A stretch of DNA of 64,000 nt from Anaerolineae bacterium (GCA_022820665.1 JAJEFB010000014.1:1-64000); one strand, 5' to 3'; positions 7,824-16,542 are shown, counted from the first letter of the stretch. Numbers and translations: made by a program. The notes: a model not told the origin generated them from the letters alone.

Positions 7824-8933
7824 TCAAGATTGTATGATGTTCAAAAGCAAAATGACAGGAACAACAAGGTAGAAGGCTGAGACAAAATGTGTCCAGCGGG
7901 CAGTTTCGTTTCCTATGGTTTTGTTGACCCATTGTCCGAAGGTATTGACCGCATAGGTCATCCACAAGATCTGAATCATCACAAGCGGCAGTAGCAAGAT
8001 CTCGCGGTTATCGCCCAGATAAACTAAGCCAAAGAAGGCATAAGCGGCGAAGGCGATTATGGTAACGGTACCCAAAGGCGGGAACCAACGCGACAAGCGC
8101 GCCAGTCCCAGCACGGCGACTACAATGCCAACAATGCTGAACTGTTCTGTCAGCAACTGACCGAGTTCGATCCAACTCATTGCCTCTCGCCAATTCAATA
8201 GACCGAGCAAAGGTGGATCCGTCAAAAGATAGCTGTTCACCAACAGCCCAATGCCAATGCAGGTCGCGGCAAGTACGCTTAGCCAATACCAGAGCGGCAG
8301 CTTGGCGTATGAAAGGAAAAGTCCAAGCAATATCGCGGGCGCGAATAGCGCGATCAAAGGATCATTTATCGTGCCGATTGCGAACAGGAATAGCAGACCG
8401 TAAGTATGATACGGCTTCGGTGGGGAAGGCGGCTTGGTCCCGGGCCGCGGGTTGGTGAGCAAGACCATATCCACCAGCAGGTACATGAACCACGCTGTCA
8501 CCAATCCCGTGAGACGCAGGCTCTGCGCGATTCCAATTTGGCTCCAGAAGATCAAAACAAATACGGCTATCCCCAAGCCAATGCCGAGATAGCCGCGCTT
8601 GACGATAATGCCGGCCAACAGCGTCGCGGCGGCGGCAATGGCGACCGCGAGCACGATCGTCGCGGGCTTGGAAACGCCTCCACCGGCTTGAGACCAGAAG
8701 ATCGGACAGAGGGTCATGGTCAAGCCGCCCGCGATCGACGCAATGAATCCCATCCTGCGCATGCTCGCGGTGACGCCCATTACAGCCAAAGCCAGGCCGG
8801 AAGCGCGGGAAAGCGGCGTTTCACCAACGGTTAGCAGCAAGAGCCAAGCAAGGGCAGCGGTGATGAATGCTGGCGACCAATACCGGATGTTGCGAACTTG
8901 CTGTTCACTGAGATCGAACGGTTTAACTTTCAT
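7824..8933 (-). CDS. Unknown polytopic membrane protein in the elongasome operon
   Basis: A 369-residue protein that I do not recognise. A short cytoplasmic N-terminus (about 18 residues) is followed by roughly eleven or twelve hydrophobic segments through to the C-terminus. There is a cytoplasmic-type loop near residues 170-185 rich in Pro and Lys (TNPRPGTKPPSPPKP). No catalytic motif is visible, and it lacks the RodA/FtsW or MurJ signatures I would look for. Its start overlaps the end of the PBP2 gene by 11 bases, so translation is probably coupled. Together with its place between mrdA and minC, this suggests a role in wall synthesis or division, though this rests on context only. Confidence 0.8.
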   Translation of the reverse strand: MKVKPFDLSEQQVRNIRYWSPAFITAALAWLLLLTVGETPLSRASGLALAVMGVTASMRRMGFIASIAGGLTMTLCPIFWSQAGGGVSKPATIVLAVAIAAAATLLAGIIVKRGYLGIGLGIAVFVLIFWSQIGIAQSLRLTGLVTAWFMYLLVDMVLLTNPRPGTKPPSPPKPYHTYGLLFLFAIGTINDPLIALFAPAILLGLFLSYAKLPLWYWLSVLAATCIGIGLLVNSYLLTDPPLLGLLNWREAMSWIELGQLLTEQFSIVGIVVAVLGLARLSRWFPPLGTVTIIAFAAYAFFGLVYLGDNREILLLPLVMIQILWMTYAVNTFGQWVNKTIGNETARWTHFVSAFYLVVPVILLLNIIQS

Positions 8934-11241
8934 TTGCGGCGGAATCGGCAGTGCCGAAATTCCTCAGCGTAATAGCGTTGCGCTGGCTCTGTAAACGAAA
9001 ATACTCTTCCATCGTCTTGCGGACGATGGGCAAGGCGACCTGTGACCCTTCGCCTCCATTATAAACGAAGGCGATGATAATGACTTCGGGATCGTCGTAG
9101 GGCGCATAGCCGGTATACCAAGCGTGGGCTGGCCACTGGCCCGGCACGCAAAGGTTTAGCGAATTGGCGATGTTGTCACAATACTCGGCTGTACCTGTCT
9201 TGCCAGCGACTTCTATATCGGGTAACGTTGCGCCTCCCGCGGTGCCTCCTTCGGCAGTGACCGCCTGCCGCATGCCCTCCTGAACAAGCGCCAGAGCATG
9301 CTCTGAAAGGAAGGCTGGTATGTAGGGTCGCGTCGCCGGCGGGAAGCGAACAGGCTGGCAGACCGATGCGTTGAAGCTGTAATTGAGCGGTATATGGATG
9401 CGATATCGTTGCAAGTCCTCGGTCGCCAGATCCGGATCTAGATCCGCTGTGTTGCGGTAACCTTCCGGGTCGCAGCGGTTGGGATCGTACCACTGCGAGT
9501 TGGGCTCGCAGGTGCAGGCCAAACTTGAAGGACCTTTCATCAGCATGTCTTCCAGCAAGAGCAAGGTCAGCTCTTCGCCGGGTTCCAGCATGTTTCGATT
9601 GATGGTTCGCAGTACATGTGGTTCATTCGCCTCGATAACGCGGCGTTCTTCGTCCAGGAAGTCCTGGATAATCGTGGGTTGATACAAAAGGCCGCCGTTG
9701 ATGGTCGCCGCCACGGCCGAAATCAGTTGCAGTGGCGTCACGTTCACATAACCTTGGCCGAAGGCCGCGTTGTAAGTATCGCCGGTGGACCAGCTTTCGC
9801 CCTCGTTTCGCCGTTTCCAATCACGGTCAGGCATGCGCACGGGATTTTCGAAGGGTAGTTCTATCCCGAGTTCGCTGCCGATACCAAATGCCGTACCGTA
9901 GCGGAAGAGGTCTTCAATGCCCAGTCCACCGGGACGAATAGTCTGTGCCGACAGATTCGGGTTGCCCCCGCCGATCTGGTAAAAGTAAACATCACAACTC
10001 CAGGCGATGCCCTGGATCAGATTCACGCGACCATGTCCAGTGCGCAGCCAGCAGACAAAACGCTGAGACTGCGCCGGGTCGTTGGGCGCGTAGCGGTTTT
10101 CCAGAAACAACTGCCCCTCGTCTAGCAAAAGGGTCTCAGGATCAATGACATTTTCCTCAACTACCGCCGCTGCCGTGATAACCTTCCATACAGAACCCGG
10201 TGGATAAATGCCCTTGATCGTATTGTTGACCAGCGGGCGCAATGGATCGCCGATAATGTCCAGATAGTATTCCCCGTCGATCGCGCGCGCGAAGCGCGAG
10301 TTGTCATAGCTCGGATAGCTAACCAGCGCCAGCACTTCACCGTTACGCGGATCCATGGCAATGACGACGCCTTGCTGCGAGACAACTCGTCCCGATTCGC
10401 TATTTAATATGATGAGCTGGTCAATCAGCGCCTGCTGCGCGAATGCTTGCAAATCGACATCAATTGTGAGTCGCACGTTTTGACCCGGTACAGGATTGAC
10501 CTGCTCAATGATATTGAGTACCTCTCCGGCGACGTCGACTTCCCGCAAGACGCTGCCGCGCTTGCCGGCGAGCCTCGCTTCAAGGTATCGCTCGACGCCC
10601 TCGTAACCTATGCGATCAAAAGCCGGGTTATAGCCCTGCGCCTGCAATTCCAATGCCTCTTCGGCTGGTATCGGACCCATATATCCGATAACATGCGTCG
10701 TGAGCGCGCCGGTTGGATATTCGCGCACGGCGACCGTATCCACGTCCACGCCCGGCATGTAGATTCGCTCCTCGAGAATCTGCATGGCAACTTGCTGGGG
10801 TACATCCAGAGCGACGATGACCGGACGGAAGGGCGCGATGCCTTCGCCCTCGGCAACCAACTCTTCAATGCTCCTTACAAATTGACCCGCCTGTTCCGCC
10901 AGTTCCCGCGTGGGCGGCACGCCAACCAAGGCTGACAATCTGTTAAATACCTCGAGTTCAGCAGTTTCGTCGCCCGGCAGTTCCGCTGGGATAATCGTGA
11001 CATTAAACGCCGGCACATTAAAGGCGAGACGCTTGTCGTTGCGGTCGAAAATGGCGCCGCGTCGAGAGGCAATCGGCAGGGCGCTGAAGCGGTTCTCGTC
11101 AGCGAATCCCTCAAACTCGCCGTGTCGCAGGACCTGCAATTCGTACATGCGTATGCCAAAAATCAAGAAAACAGCGAGGATGACGGCTTGGAAGAAGGTC
11201 AAGCGCCAGGTCTGGAAGGGAATCAGGCGATTAGATTTCAT
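8923..11241 (-). CDS. mrdA: Penicillin-binding protein 2, elongasome transpeptidase
   Basis: A class B PBP that cross-links peptidoglycan outside the membrane, paired with RodA. It has 772 residues, longer than the usual 600-700. One N-terminal transmembrane helix (about 12-32) is followed by the PBP dimerisation domain (about 50-220) and the transpeptidase domain. The catalytic Ser350-Val-Trp-Lys353 tetrad is visible, followed by SCD at the SxN/D position and KTGTAEY. An insertion of roughly 70-80 residues between the SCD and KTG motifs contains CTC, RC and VC cysteines, with two more Cys just after KTG. The start codon overlaps the mreD stop (TGATG), and the stop overlaps the next gene by 11 bases. 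Confidence 0.93.
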   Translation of the reverse strand: MKSNRLIPFQTWRLTFFQAVILAVFLIFGIRMYELQVLRHGEFEGFADENRFSALPIASRRGAIFDRNDKRLAFNVPAFNVTIIPAELPGDETAELEVFNRLSALVGVPPTRELAEQAGQFVRSIEELVAEGEGIAPFRPVIVALDVPQQVAMQILEERIYMPGVDVDTVAVREYPTGALTTHVIGYMGPIPAEEALELQAQGYNPAFDRIGYEGVERYLEARLAGKRGSVLREVDVAGEVLNIIEQVNPVPGQNVRLTIDVDLQAFAQQALIDQLIILNSESGRVVSQQGVVIAMDPRNGEVLALVSYPSYDNSRFARAIDGEYYLDIIGDPLRPLVNNTIKGIYPPGSVWKVITAAAVVEENVIDPETLLLDEGQLFLENRYAPNDPAQSQRFVCWLRTGHGRVNLIQGIAWSCDVYFYQIGGGNPNLSAQTIRPGGLGIEDLFRYGTAFGIGSELGIELPFENPVRMPDRDWKRRNEGESWSTGDTYNAAFGQGYVNVTPLQLISAVAATINGGLLYQPTIIQDFLDEERRVIEANEPHVLRTINRNMLEPGEELTLLLLEDMLMKGPSSLACTCEPNSQWYDPNRCDPEGYRNTADLDPDLATEDLQRYRIHIPLNYSFNASVCQPVRFPPATRPYIPAFLSEHALALVQEGMRQAVTAEGGTAGGATLPDIEVAGKTGTAEYCDNIANSLNLCVPGQWPAHAWYTGYAPYDDPEVIIIAFVYNGGEGSQVALPIVRKTMEEYFRLQSQRNAITLRNFGTADSAANES

Positions 11242-11825
11242 CAGGGAGCCCCGGCATCTACGTCGAGCGACAGATTCGTCGATGAGCTCGGCGCATTAGC
11301 GCGAAGACGACGTTGAATCAGCCGGACAATTGCATACGTGGGAAGCGCTCCGACCAGGTTGTAGATGATCGTAGGAATGAAAACAAGCCGGATCACCATC
11401 AGAATGTCGTATGACAGCCCCAACAACAGAAGCGCACAATAAGTATACACTTGAAAGAAAAGCGTTGCTAACAGAGTCATCGCCAGCAAAGTGACTATGC
11501 GCATTCGATACAGTTGTTGCGCCGCTCCATTGGCCGCATATACGATTATCATTAGCGCTGCTGACGAAGTCCCAATGGGGACTGCTGAATAAAGATCGAG
11601 GAGGATTCCGCCCACAAGCGCCCAAACGAAGCCGCTGACGAGATCCGATCGGATTGACCATGCCAGTACCAGGAGCATCACCAGGCTCAACTGCCCACGC
11701 GTATTGTTCAGTATTGGCGTTATATTTCCCAGCAAGCCGACGCCGAAGCCGACCAACTGTGGCAGAATGCTCGCGGAAAGCGCCGTCGCAAATACTAATA
11801 TCGGTACACTGAGGTAACGCCCCAT
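11241..11825 (-). CDS. mreD: Rod shape-determining protein MreD
   Basis: A membrane subunit of the elongasome that links MreC to the RodA-PBP2 complex. It has 194 residues and about five or six transmembrane helices, including the typical MreD stretch GFVWALVGGILLDLYSAVPIGTSSA (central G-x-LxDL block). The C-terminus after RRLRANAP is polar and about 20 residues longer than the last helix. It is 12 bases after mreC and shares one base (TGATG) with the PBP2 start, as expected for a coupled mreCD-mrdA unit. Confidence 0.92.
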   Translation of the reverse strand: MGRYLSVPILVFATALSASILPQLVGFGVGLLGNITPILNNTRGQLSLVMLLVLAWSIRSDLVSGFVWALVGGILLDLYSAVPIGTSSAALMIIVYAANGAAQQLYRMRIVTLLAMTLLATLFFQVYTYCALLLLGLSYDILMVIRLVFIPTIIYNLVGALPTYAIVRLIQRRLRANAPSSSTNLSLDVDAGAP

Positions 11826-11837
11826 GTCAGGTTCTGC

Positions 11838-12677
11838 TCACTGGTCGAATACGGACAGATCAATCGGCTGAAAGCTGGTAATGACCAGCACCAACTCCAG
11901 CGTTTGAAAATCGATCAGGCTGCGGACTTGCGCTTCCTGGAATAGTTCGAATTCAAATTGGCGTACGCTTGTTACCTGGCCCACAACGATATCGGGCGGG
12001 AAGTTGCCTCCCAAGCCGGATGTGATCACCAGATCGCCTTGCCGGATCTCTTCGTCGAGATCGACGAAGGTGAGGCGCAAGACACCGGAGGCTTGACCGA
12101 TGATGCTGCCGTCCGCGCGCGTCTCTTGCAATCGGGAACTGACAGCGCTGTTTTCGTCGGTGATCAATTGAACTTGCGACGCATTGGCGCTGACACTGCT
12201 GATTCGACCCACCAAGCCCAGGTCGGTTGAAACAGGCATTCCGACTGCGACGCCATCCCGCGTGCCTCGGTTGATAATGACGTTCCGTACGATACCGGTC
12301 TGGTCGACGCCGATTACATCGGCGGTAAGGAATTCCTGATTCTCCAGTGTTGTCGTGTAGGACAGCAAGCTGACAAGGCGGTCGTAGTCGCTGGCCGCCT
12401 CTCGCAGTTGGAGGAGTTCGATTTGACCGCGGGCGAGCTGTTCTTCAAGCTCGCCGATGCGTTCGCGCAATCGTCCCAAATTGTTCAACTCATCAACCGC
12501 TTGGTTGAAGGACACGGACAGACGGTTGAAGGCGCCGGACAAGCTATTGAGCGGCGCAGCAACCACAGCTTCGACCGGGCTCAATACGCCAGCAATCGCC
12601 AGAACGACGAGCAAGCCACAGAAGCTCAGCATTATCATGAGCAGGGCGAAACGGTTGGGACGCCCATTTAATCTCAA
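11838..12677 (-). CDS. mreC: Rod shape-determining protein MreC
   Basis: A periplasmic or extracytoplasmic scaffold that contacts PBP2 and MreD. It has 279 residues: a cytoplasmic start, one transmembrane helix (about 10-32), a coiled-coil with leucine heptads (about 55-95), then the MreC beta domains with the block VIGVDQTGIVRNVIINRGTRDGV and GMPVSTDLGLVGRI. The start is read as TTG at 12677, with GAGG about 8 bases upstream. No in-frame ATG is closer. The 226-base gap to mreB contains a hairpin, an AT-rich -10-like block and a G run. Confidence 0.92.
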   Translation of the reverse strand: MRLNGRPNRFALLMIMLSFCGLLVVLAIAGVLSPVEAVVAAPLNSLSGAFNRLSVSFNQAVDELNNLGRLRERIGELEEQLARGQIELLQLREAASDYDRLVSLLSYTTTLENQEFLTADVIGVDQTGIVRNVIINRGTRDGVAVGMPVSTDLGLVGRISSVSANASQVQLITDENSAVSSRLQETRADGSIIGQASGVLRLTFVDLDEEIRQGDLVITSGLGGNFPPDIVVGQVTSVRQFEFELFQEAQVRSLIDFQTLELVLVITSFQPIDLSVFDQ

Positions 12678-12744
12678 GCCAGAGTCCTCACATTGCCGCG
12701 CTCACACAAAACAATAAGACTTCTCGTCAGATGAGCGAAGCGGT

Positions 12745-12765
12745 CTGATTGAAAACAGCAATCAG
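12745..12765 (-). other. Hairpin next to a -10-like AT block upstream of mreC
   Basis: CTGATTG and CAATCAG form a perfect 7-bp stem with a 7-base loop. On the minus strand it comes directly after the AT-rich block GATAATATATATC, which could be the -10 of an internal mreCD promoter. The hairpin would then lie at the 5' end of that transcript. No T run follows it on the minus strand, so a terminator is less likely. Confidence 0.4.
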
Positions 12766-12821
12766 ATATATATTATCACAGCCGCTCGACGCGTAACCGG
12801 CGAATTGTTCACAGAATGCTG

Positions 12822-12874
12822 CGCTCACGCATAAGTGCAAGCCCTCTCCTTGCATGAGCGGGGGGGGGGGGGGG
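12822..12874. repeat. Two-tier hairpin abutting a 15-base poly-G run
   Basis: In the mreB-mreC gap, an inner perfect stem TGCAAG/CTTGCA (12836-12841 with 12849-12854) lies inside an outer 6-bp stem CGCTCA/TGAGCG (12822-12827 with 12855-12860), with an 8-base bulge on one side. Fifteen G bases (12860-12874) follow at once. On the mRNA (minus strand) this is a C run and then the hairpin, just after the mreB stop. It may tune mreB versus mreC levels, or it may be a length-variable element. Confidence 0.7.
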
Positions 12875-12903
12875 CGCAAGAGGTTTCCCAACGATCTCGC
12901 AGA

Positions 12904-13965
12904 TTAGTGCCGCGTACTGCCGCGCTCCGGTCCGGTCAGCAGCCGTCGCAGGTTGGTATAGTCTTCCAGAACGCGCCCGGCGCCGCGCGCGACGCAGGTC
13001 ATGGCGTCATTGGCGAGCCAGGACCGGATATTGACCTCTTCGCGCAGCCGATCGCCCAAGCCGCGCAATTGACCGCCGCCGCCGGCGATGGTGATGCCGC
13101 TTTCCATCAAATCCGCGACCAGTTCGGGTGGGGTATCGTCGAGCGCATCCTTTACCGTGTCGATGATAATATTGACTGATCCGCCGATTGCCTCGCGGAT
13201 CTCGATTGAACTGACCTCAACCGCGTCGGGTAGCCCTGTGGTCAGATTTCTCCCCTTGACGATATAGGTACGCTCCTGCGGCAAAGGGTAAGCGCTGCCG
13301 ATATCAATCTTCGCCTTTTCGGCAGTCGGCTCGCCGATTAGCAGATTGTGTTTGTTCCGCAGGTGCCGCACGATGTCTTCGTCCATTTCGTCGCCTGCGA
13401 CGCGAATCGAACGGCTGATTACGATCCCGCCTAGAGAAAACAAGGCTACTTCCGTGGTGCCACCGCCGATATCCACCACCATGCTTCCGCGGGTTTCGAG
13501 TACGGGCAAGTCGGCGCCGATCGCCGCTGCGACGGGTTCTTCAATCAGATGCGCCTCGCGCGCGCCGGCGTCGAGCGTCGCCTCTATGACTGCCCTCTTT
13601 TCGACTTCCGTGACGCCGCTTGGTATGCCAACAACAACGCGGGGCCGCGGCACCGGCACCCAACTTTGTTCGTGCGCTTTGCGGATGAGATAGTCCAGCA
13701 TCCTCGCGGTGATTTCATATTCGCTGATTACACCATCGCGCAAGGGGCGGATGATCAAAATATCTTTGGGATTCTTGCTCCACATTTCCTTGGCGCGGGC
13801 TCCTACTTCGATTGGAACACGTGTTTTTCGGTCGATAGCGACGAAGGACGGCTCGTTGATAACAATGCCCTTGCCGCGCACATAGACGAGCGTGTAGGCG
13901 GTTCCCAGGTCGATGCCGATATCAAGCGAAAAAAGCCCGAACAGGAAATCCAGAGGACTTAACAC
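12904..13965 (-). CDS. mreB: Actin-like rod-shape protein MreB
   Basis: A cytoplasmic actin-fold ATPase that forms membrane-associated filaments guiding the elongasome. It has 353 residues, the family's normal length. Phosphate-1 motif DIGIDLGTAYTLVY at about 15-28, phosphate-2 MVVDIGGGTTEVA near 165, the GVTEVEKRAV connecting segment and the adenosine motif ITIAGGGGQLRGL near 300 are all present. The N-terminal MLSPLDFLFGLF resembles an amphipathic membrane-anchoring helix. The start is GTG at 13965, with GGGGAG about 7 bases upstream. A TATAAT with extended TGn lies at 13999-14004, making mreB the first gene of the run. Confidence 0.97.
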   Translation of the reverse strand: MLSPLDFLFGLFSLDIGIDLGTAYTLVYVRGKGIVINEPSFVAIDRKTRVPIEVGARAKEMWSKNPKDILIIRPLRDGVISEYEITARMLDYLIRKAHEQSWVPVPRPRVVVGIPSGVTEVEKRAVIEATLDAGAREAHLIEEPVAAAIGADLPVLETRGSMVVDIGGGTTEVALFSLGGIVISRSIRVAGDEMDEDIVRHLRNKHNLLIGEPTAEKAKIDIGSAYPLPQERTYIVKGRNLTTGLPDAVEVSSIEIREAIGGSVNIIIDTVKDALDDTPPELVADLMESGITIAGGGGQLRGLGDRLREEVNIRSWLANDAMTCVARGAGRVLEDYTNLRRLLTGPERGSTRH

Positions 13966-13998
13966 TAAAGACTCCCCAAAGGAAAGCAGACGCGGCGA

Positions 13999-14004
13999 AT
14001 TATA
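13999..14004 (-). promoter_or_regulatory. Extended -10 promoter of the mreB operon
   Basis: On the minus strand the sequence TGATATAAT gives a perfect -10 with an extended TG dinucleotide. The predicted start is about 27-30 bases before the mreB GTG. The -35 region is poor, as is usual for extended -10 promoters. Confidence 0.5.
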
Positions 14005-14167
14005 TCACAGATTAACATTAAGGAATACCAATCGTCACAAACGAAAATCTTACTTAAAGTTCTCTTTAGGCATAAGTCACAATATATCACTGAATTGGCT
14101 ATCTTTCCCAAGATGATCGCTATCAGTTATGATATTACGCGTATCTTGCTGAAACAGTTCCCGGCTC

Positions 14168-15568
14168 ATGCTTTCTGTTGTCGCCAGAAACGTAAAAGAA
14201 CATGACTTGATCGCCCCGGGTCAGACCGTAGTTGTTTCCGTCTCCGGTGGCGCCGATTCCGTCTCGCTACTGCACGTTTTGTCCAGGCTTAGCCAAGGTA
14301 TGCGCTTTCGAATTCATGTTGCTTCATTGGATCATGGTATTCGTGGAGAAGCCGCAGCCCGAGATGTTCAGCATGTCCGTGAAATCGCGACTCGCTCGAG
14401 ATTGCCCTTCACAGCGGGCAGCGCCAACGCGCCGACCTTTGCCCAACGGGAGGGCATCGGCCTTGAAGAAGCGGCGAGGCGAGTGCGCTATGATTTCTTG
14501 GCGAAACTTGCGCTGCGGCACGATGCCGCCTGCGTAGCCGTAGGGCATCATGCGCTTGATCAAGTAGAGACGATTTTGATGCGCATCATTCGCGGCTCCG
14601 GGATCAAGGGATTGCGCGGCATGCGGATGTCATCGCCTATGCCGTACCACGAGGAGTTGACACTGGTCCGGCCGCTGCTAAATATCACGCGGGAGGAGAT
14701 CCTAGCTTATTGCGTCGAAAACCGGCTGGAATACCGTCACGACAGCAGCAATGACGACACTGGACATTTGCGCAACTTTATTCGTCATCAAATCGTTCCT
14801 CCGCTGCTTGACCGGTATCCTCATCTGCCAAGGTCCTTTGAGCGGCTGGCTGCTGCGGCAGGGGCAGACCACGATTTCATGGAATCTCGCTTCAAGAACG
14901 CTGTATTGCCGTTGGTCGAACAACAAGCGGGCGCCTGGCGCATTTCCCGCTCCGACTATCAATCCTGTCATGAGGCGATGCGCCGTCGCTTGCTTCGCGA
15001 AGCCTTTCGCTGCTTGCAAGATCGCAAGTGTGAGTTGAACTCTGATACCACGCTGGAGATCATTGACTGGATCAAGGGTGCCCAAGCCGGCAAAGTGCGG
15101 GATTTGGGCGAAGGTATCCAGCTTCGCGTCAGCTACGACAGCCTCCACATTGAGCGCCGCGATGCGGAGCAGCACTTTGCGGACTATCGATTGATCGCGT
15201 CTGGGACGGAAATACCTTTGCGAGGACCTGATGAAATCAACGTAGGAAACTTGCGAATCGAACTCTTGGATGGCGAGCGGAGGACGGGTCGCTCCACAGC
15301 CGTTCATGTGCCTGTTGGCGCCGATCTGCGCCTACGCACACGGCGCGAAGGCGAACGCTTTCGGCCAAAAGGCATGGCTGGAAGGTCGCGAAAAATCAAA
15401 GATTGGATGATCGACCGCAAGATCCCGCGGCAGATTCGCGATCAGATTCCCTTGGTCAGCCTTGATGGCGCCGTGATTGCCATCTGCGTCGGCGACACCT
15501 GGCACCTTGCGGACAGGCTTCAGATGAGGACTGACTCGGGCCAATTCCGTACCTTGGTTCTCGAATAG
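14168..15568 (+). CDS. tilS: tRNA(Ile)-lysidine synthetase
   Basis: Converts C34 of tRNA-Ile(CAU) to lysidine so that it reads AUA. It is cytoplasmic and essential in most bacteria. It has 466 residues. The N-type ATP pyrophosphatase P-loop SVSGGADSVSLL lies at about 26-37, ALDHGIRGEA follows, and the domain carries the conserved HHALDQVET and RGSGIKGLRGM motifs. The C-terminal TilS substrate-binding domain begins near 375 (RTRREGERFRPKGMAGRSRKIKDWMIDRKIP). It is divergent from mreB across a 202-base gap. Another ATG further in would remove the fold start, so ATG 14168 is preferred. Confidence 0.95.
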   Translation: MLSVVARNVKEHDLIAPGQTVVVSVSGGADSVSLLHVLSRLSQGMRFRIHVASLDHGIRGEAAARDVQHVREIATRSRLPFTAGSANAPTFAQREGIGLEEAARRVRYDFLAKLALRHDAACVAVGHHALDQVETILMRIIRGSGIKGLRGMRMSSPMPYHEELTLVRPLLNITREEILAYCVENRLEYRHDSSNDDTGHLRNFIRHQIVPPLLDRYPHLPRSFERLAAAAGADHDFMESRFKNAVLPLVEQQAGAWRISRSDYQSCHEAMRRRLLREAFRCLQDRKCELNSDTTLEIIDWIKGAQAGKVRDLGEGIQLRVSYDSLHIERRDAEQHFADYRLIASGTEIPLRGPDEINVGNLRIELLDGERRTGRSTAVHVPVGADLRLRTRREGERFRPKGMAGRSRKIKDWMIDRKIPRQIRDQIPLVSLDGAVIAICVGDTWHLADRLQMRTDSGQFRTLVLE

Positions 15569-15625
15569 TCAGCCAGTCCCTGGCGAATGCGCTGGGCTGG
15601 AATACCGCAAAACCTGGCGTTACGG

Positions 15626-15631
15626 TATAAT
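15626..15631 (+). promoter_or_regulatory. -10 element giving a probable leaderless transcript
   Basis: A perfect TATAAT ends only six bases before the ATG at 15638. Standard spacing puts the transcription start on or next to the A of the start codon, so the mRNA would be leaderless. No Shine-Dalgarno and no clear -35 are seen. Confidence 0.5.
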
Positions 15632-15637
15632 CAAGGC

Positions 15638-16516
15638 ATGGATACGAAGTCCACGCGTGTTGCCGAAGAAGTGGTGAGTCGGCTCATGCAAGTCTTGCTG
15701 GTTGATCACGACGGCGTCAATCGCTACACCGTGAGCAAATCTCTGCAACGGGTCGGCTACATCATTGTCGAAGCGTCCTTCGCTGACGAGGCATTGGATC
15801 TCTTCAATAGGCAGCATTTTGACCTGGTCTTGAGCGAGATTGATCTGCCCGGTATCGACGGGATAGAGCTTTTACAGCGCATCAAGTCGCAGTCGCCGGA
15901 CGCAATGGTGGTCTTGATGACAGAAAACGCCAGCGTCGAATCAGCAGTGCAAGCGCTGCGCTCCGGCGCGCACGATTATCTGATAAAGCCCTCTTCCAGC
16001 CAGGAGATCCGAGCGAGCGTGGACCGCGGCATTGAACGAGCGCGAAACCTGATGCGGCGTCGGCGAATGCTGGATGCAATTGAGCGTAACGTGGAAGAGT
16101 TGGTGCGGGAAGAAGCCTTGGTTACGGTTTCGTCTGACGATGCAAGCCTGGAACCGCTTGCGCCTGCAACTCGTGATCGCGCGGCGCCCAGTGATTCTAT
16201 GCTGGCATTGGCTGGGCTATCGGTTGCCCCGGGCCGCTATCAGATCGGCATTGGAGACCAGTCCATTAGTTTGACCCCTACCGAGTTCGACTTGTTGCTG
16301 TATTTGGCGGCGCATCGCAGCCGCGTTGTGCCATGCCAAGAGCTTGTACGGGAAGTCCGAGGCTATACCACTGATGAGACCGAAGCCCGCGAGGTCATTC
16401 GTCCTCATGTCAGCAATTTGCGGCGCAAGTTGAAGACGCTTGGCGATTACGGGAAACTTGTTGTTAACGTGCGCGGGATTGGTTATCGGCTGGGCGATCT
16501 CTCCAATCCAGAATAG
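15638..16516 (+). CDS. OmpR-type regulator with Glu at the phospho-site
   Basis: A DNA-binding response-regulator-like protein of 292 residues. The receiver domain covers about 17-130: VLLVDHD (second acidic residue is His24), DLVLSEIDLPGIDG with Glu67 where the phospho-accepting Asp normally stands, VVLMTEN with the switch Thr, and YLIKP with the conserved Lys. A linker of about 80 residues leads to an OmpR/PhoB winged helix (about 200-288) with LTPTEFDLLLYLA, RPHVSNLRRKL and VRGIGYRL. The Asp-to-Glu change suggests phosphorylation-independent or constitutively active-like behaviour. No cognate kinase is adjacent. The start is set by the leaderless -10, and a longer reading to 15587 is unlikely. 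Confidence 0.9.
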   Translation: MDTKSTRVAEEVVSRLMQVLLVDHDGVNRYTVSKSLQRVGYIIVEASFADEALDLFNRQHFDLVLSEIDLPGIDGIELLQRIKSQSPDAMVVLMTENASVESAVQALRSGAHDYLIKPSSSQEIRASVDRGIERARNLMRRRRMLDAIERNVEELVREEALVTVSSDDASLEPLAPATRDRAAPSDSMLALAGLSVAPGRYQIGIGDQSISLTPTEFDLLLYLAAHRSRVVPCQELVREVRGYTTDETEAREVIRPHVSNLRRKLKTLGDYGKLVVNVRGIGYRLGDLSNPE

Positions 16517-16542
16517 CGCCCTCTGCTTTTGCCGTTGTTCCC

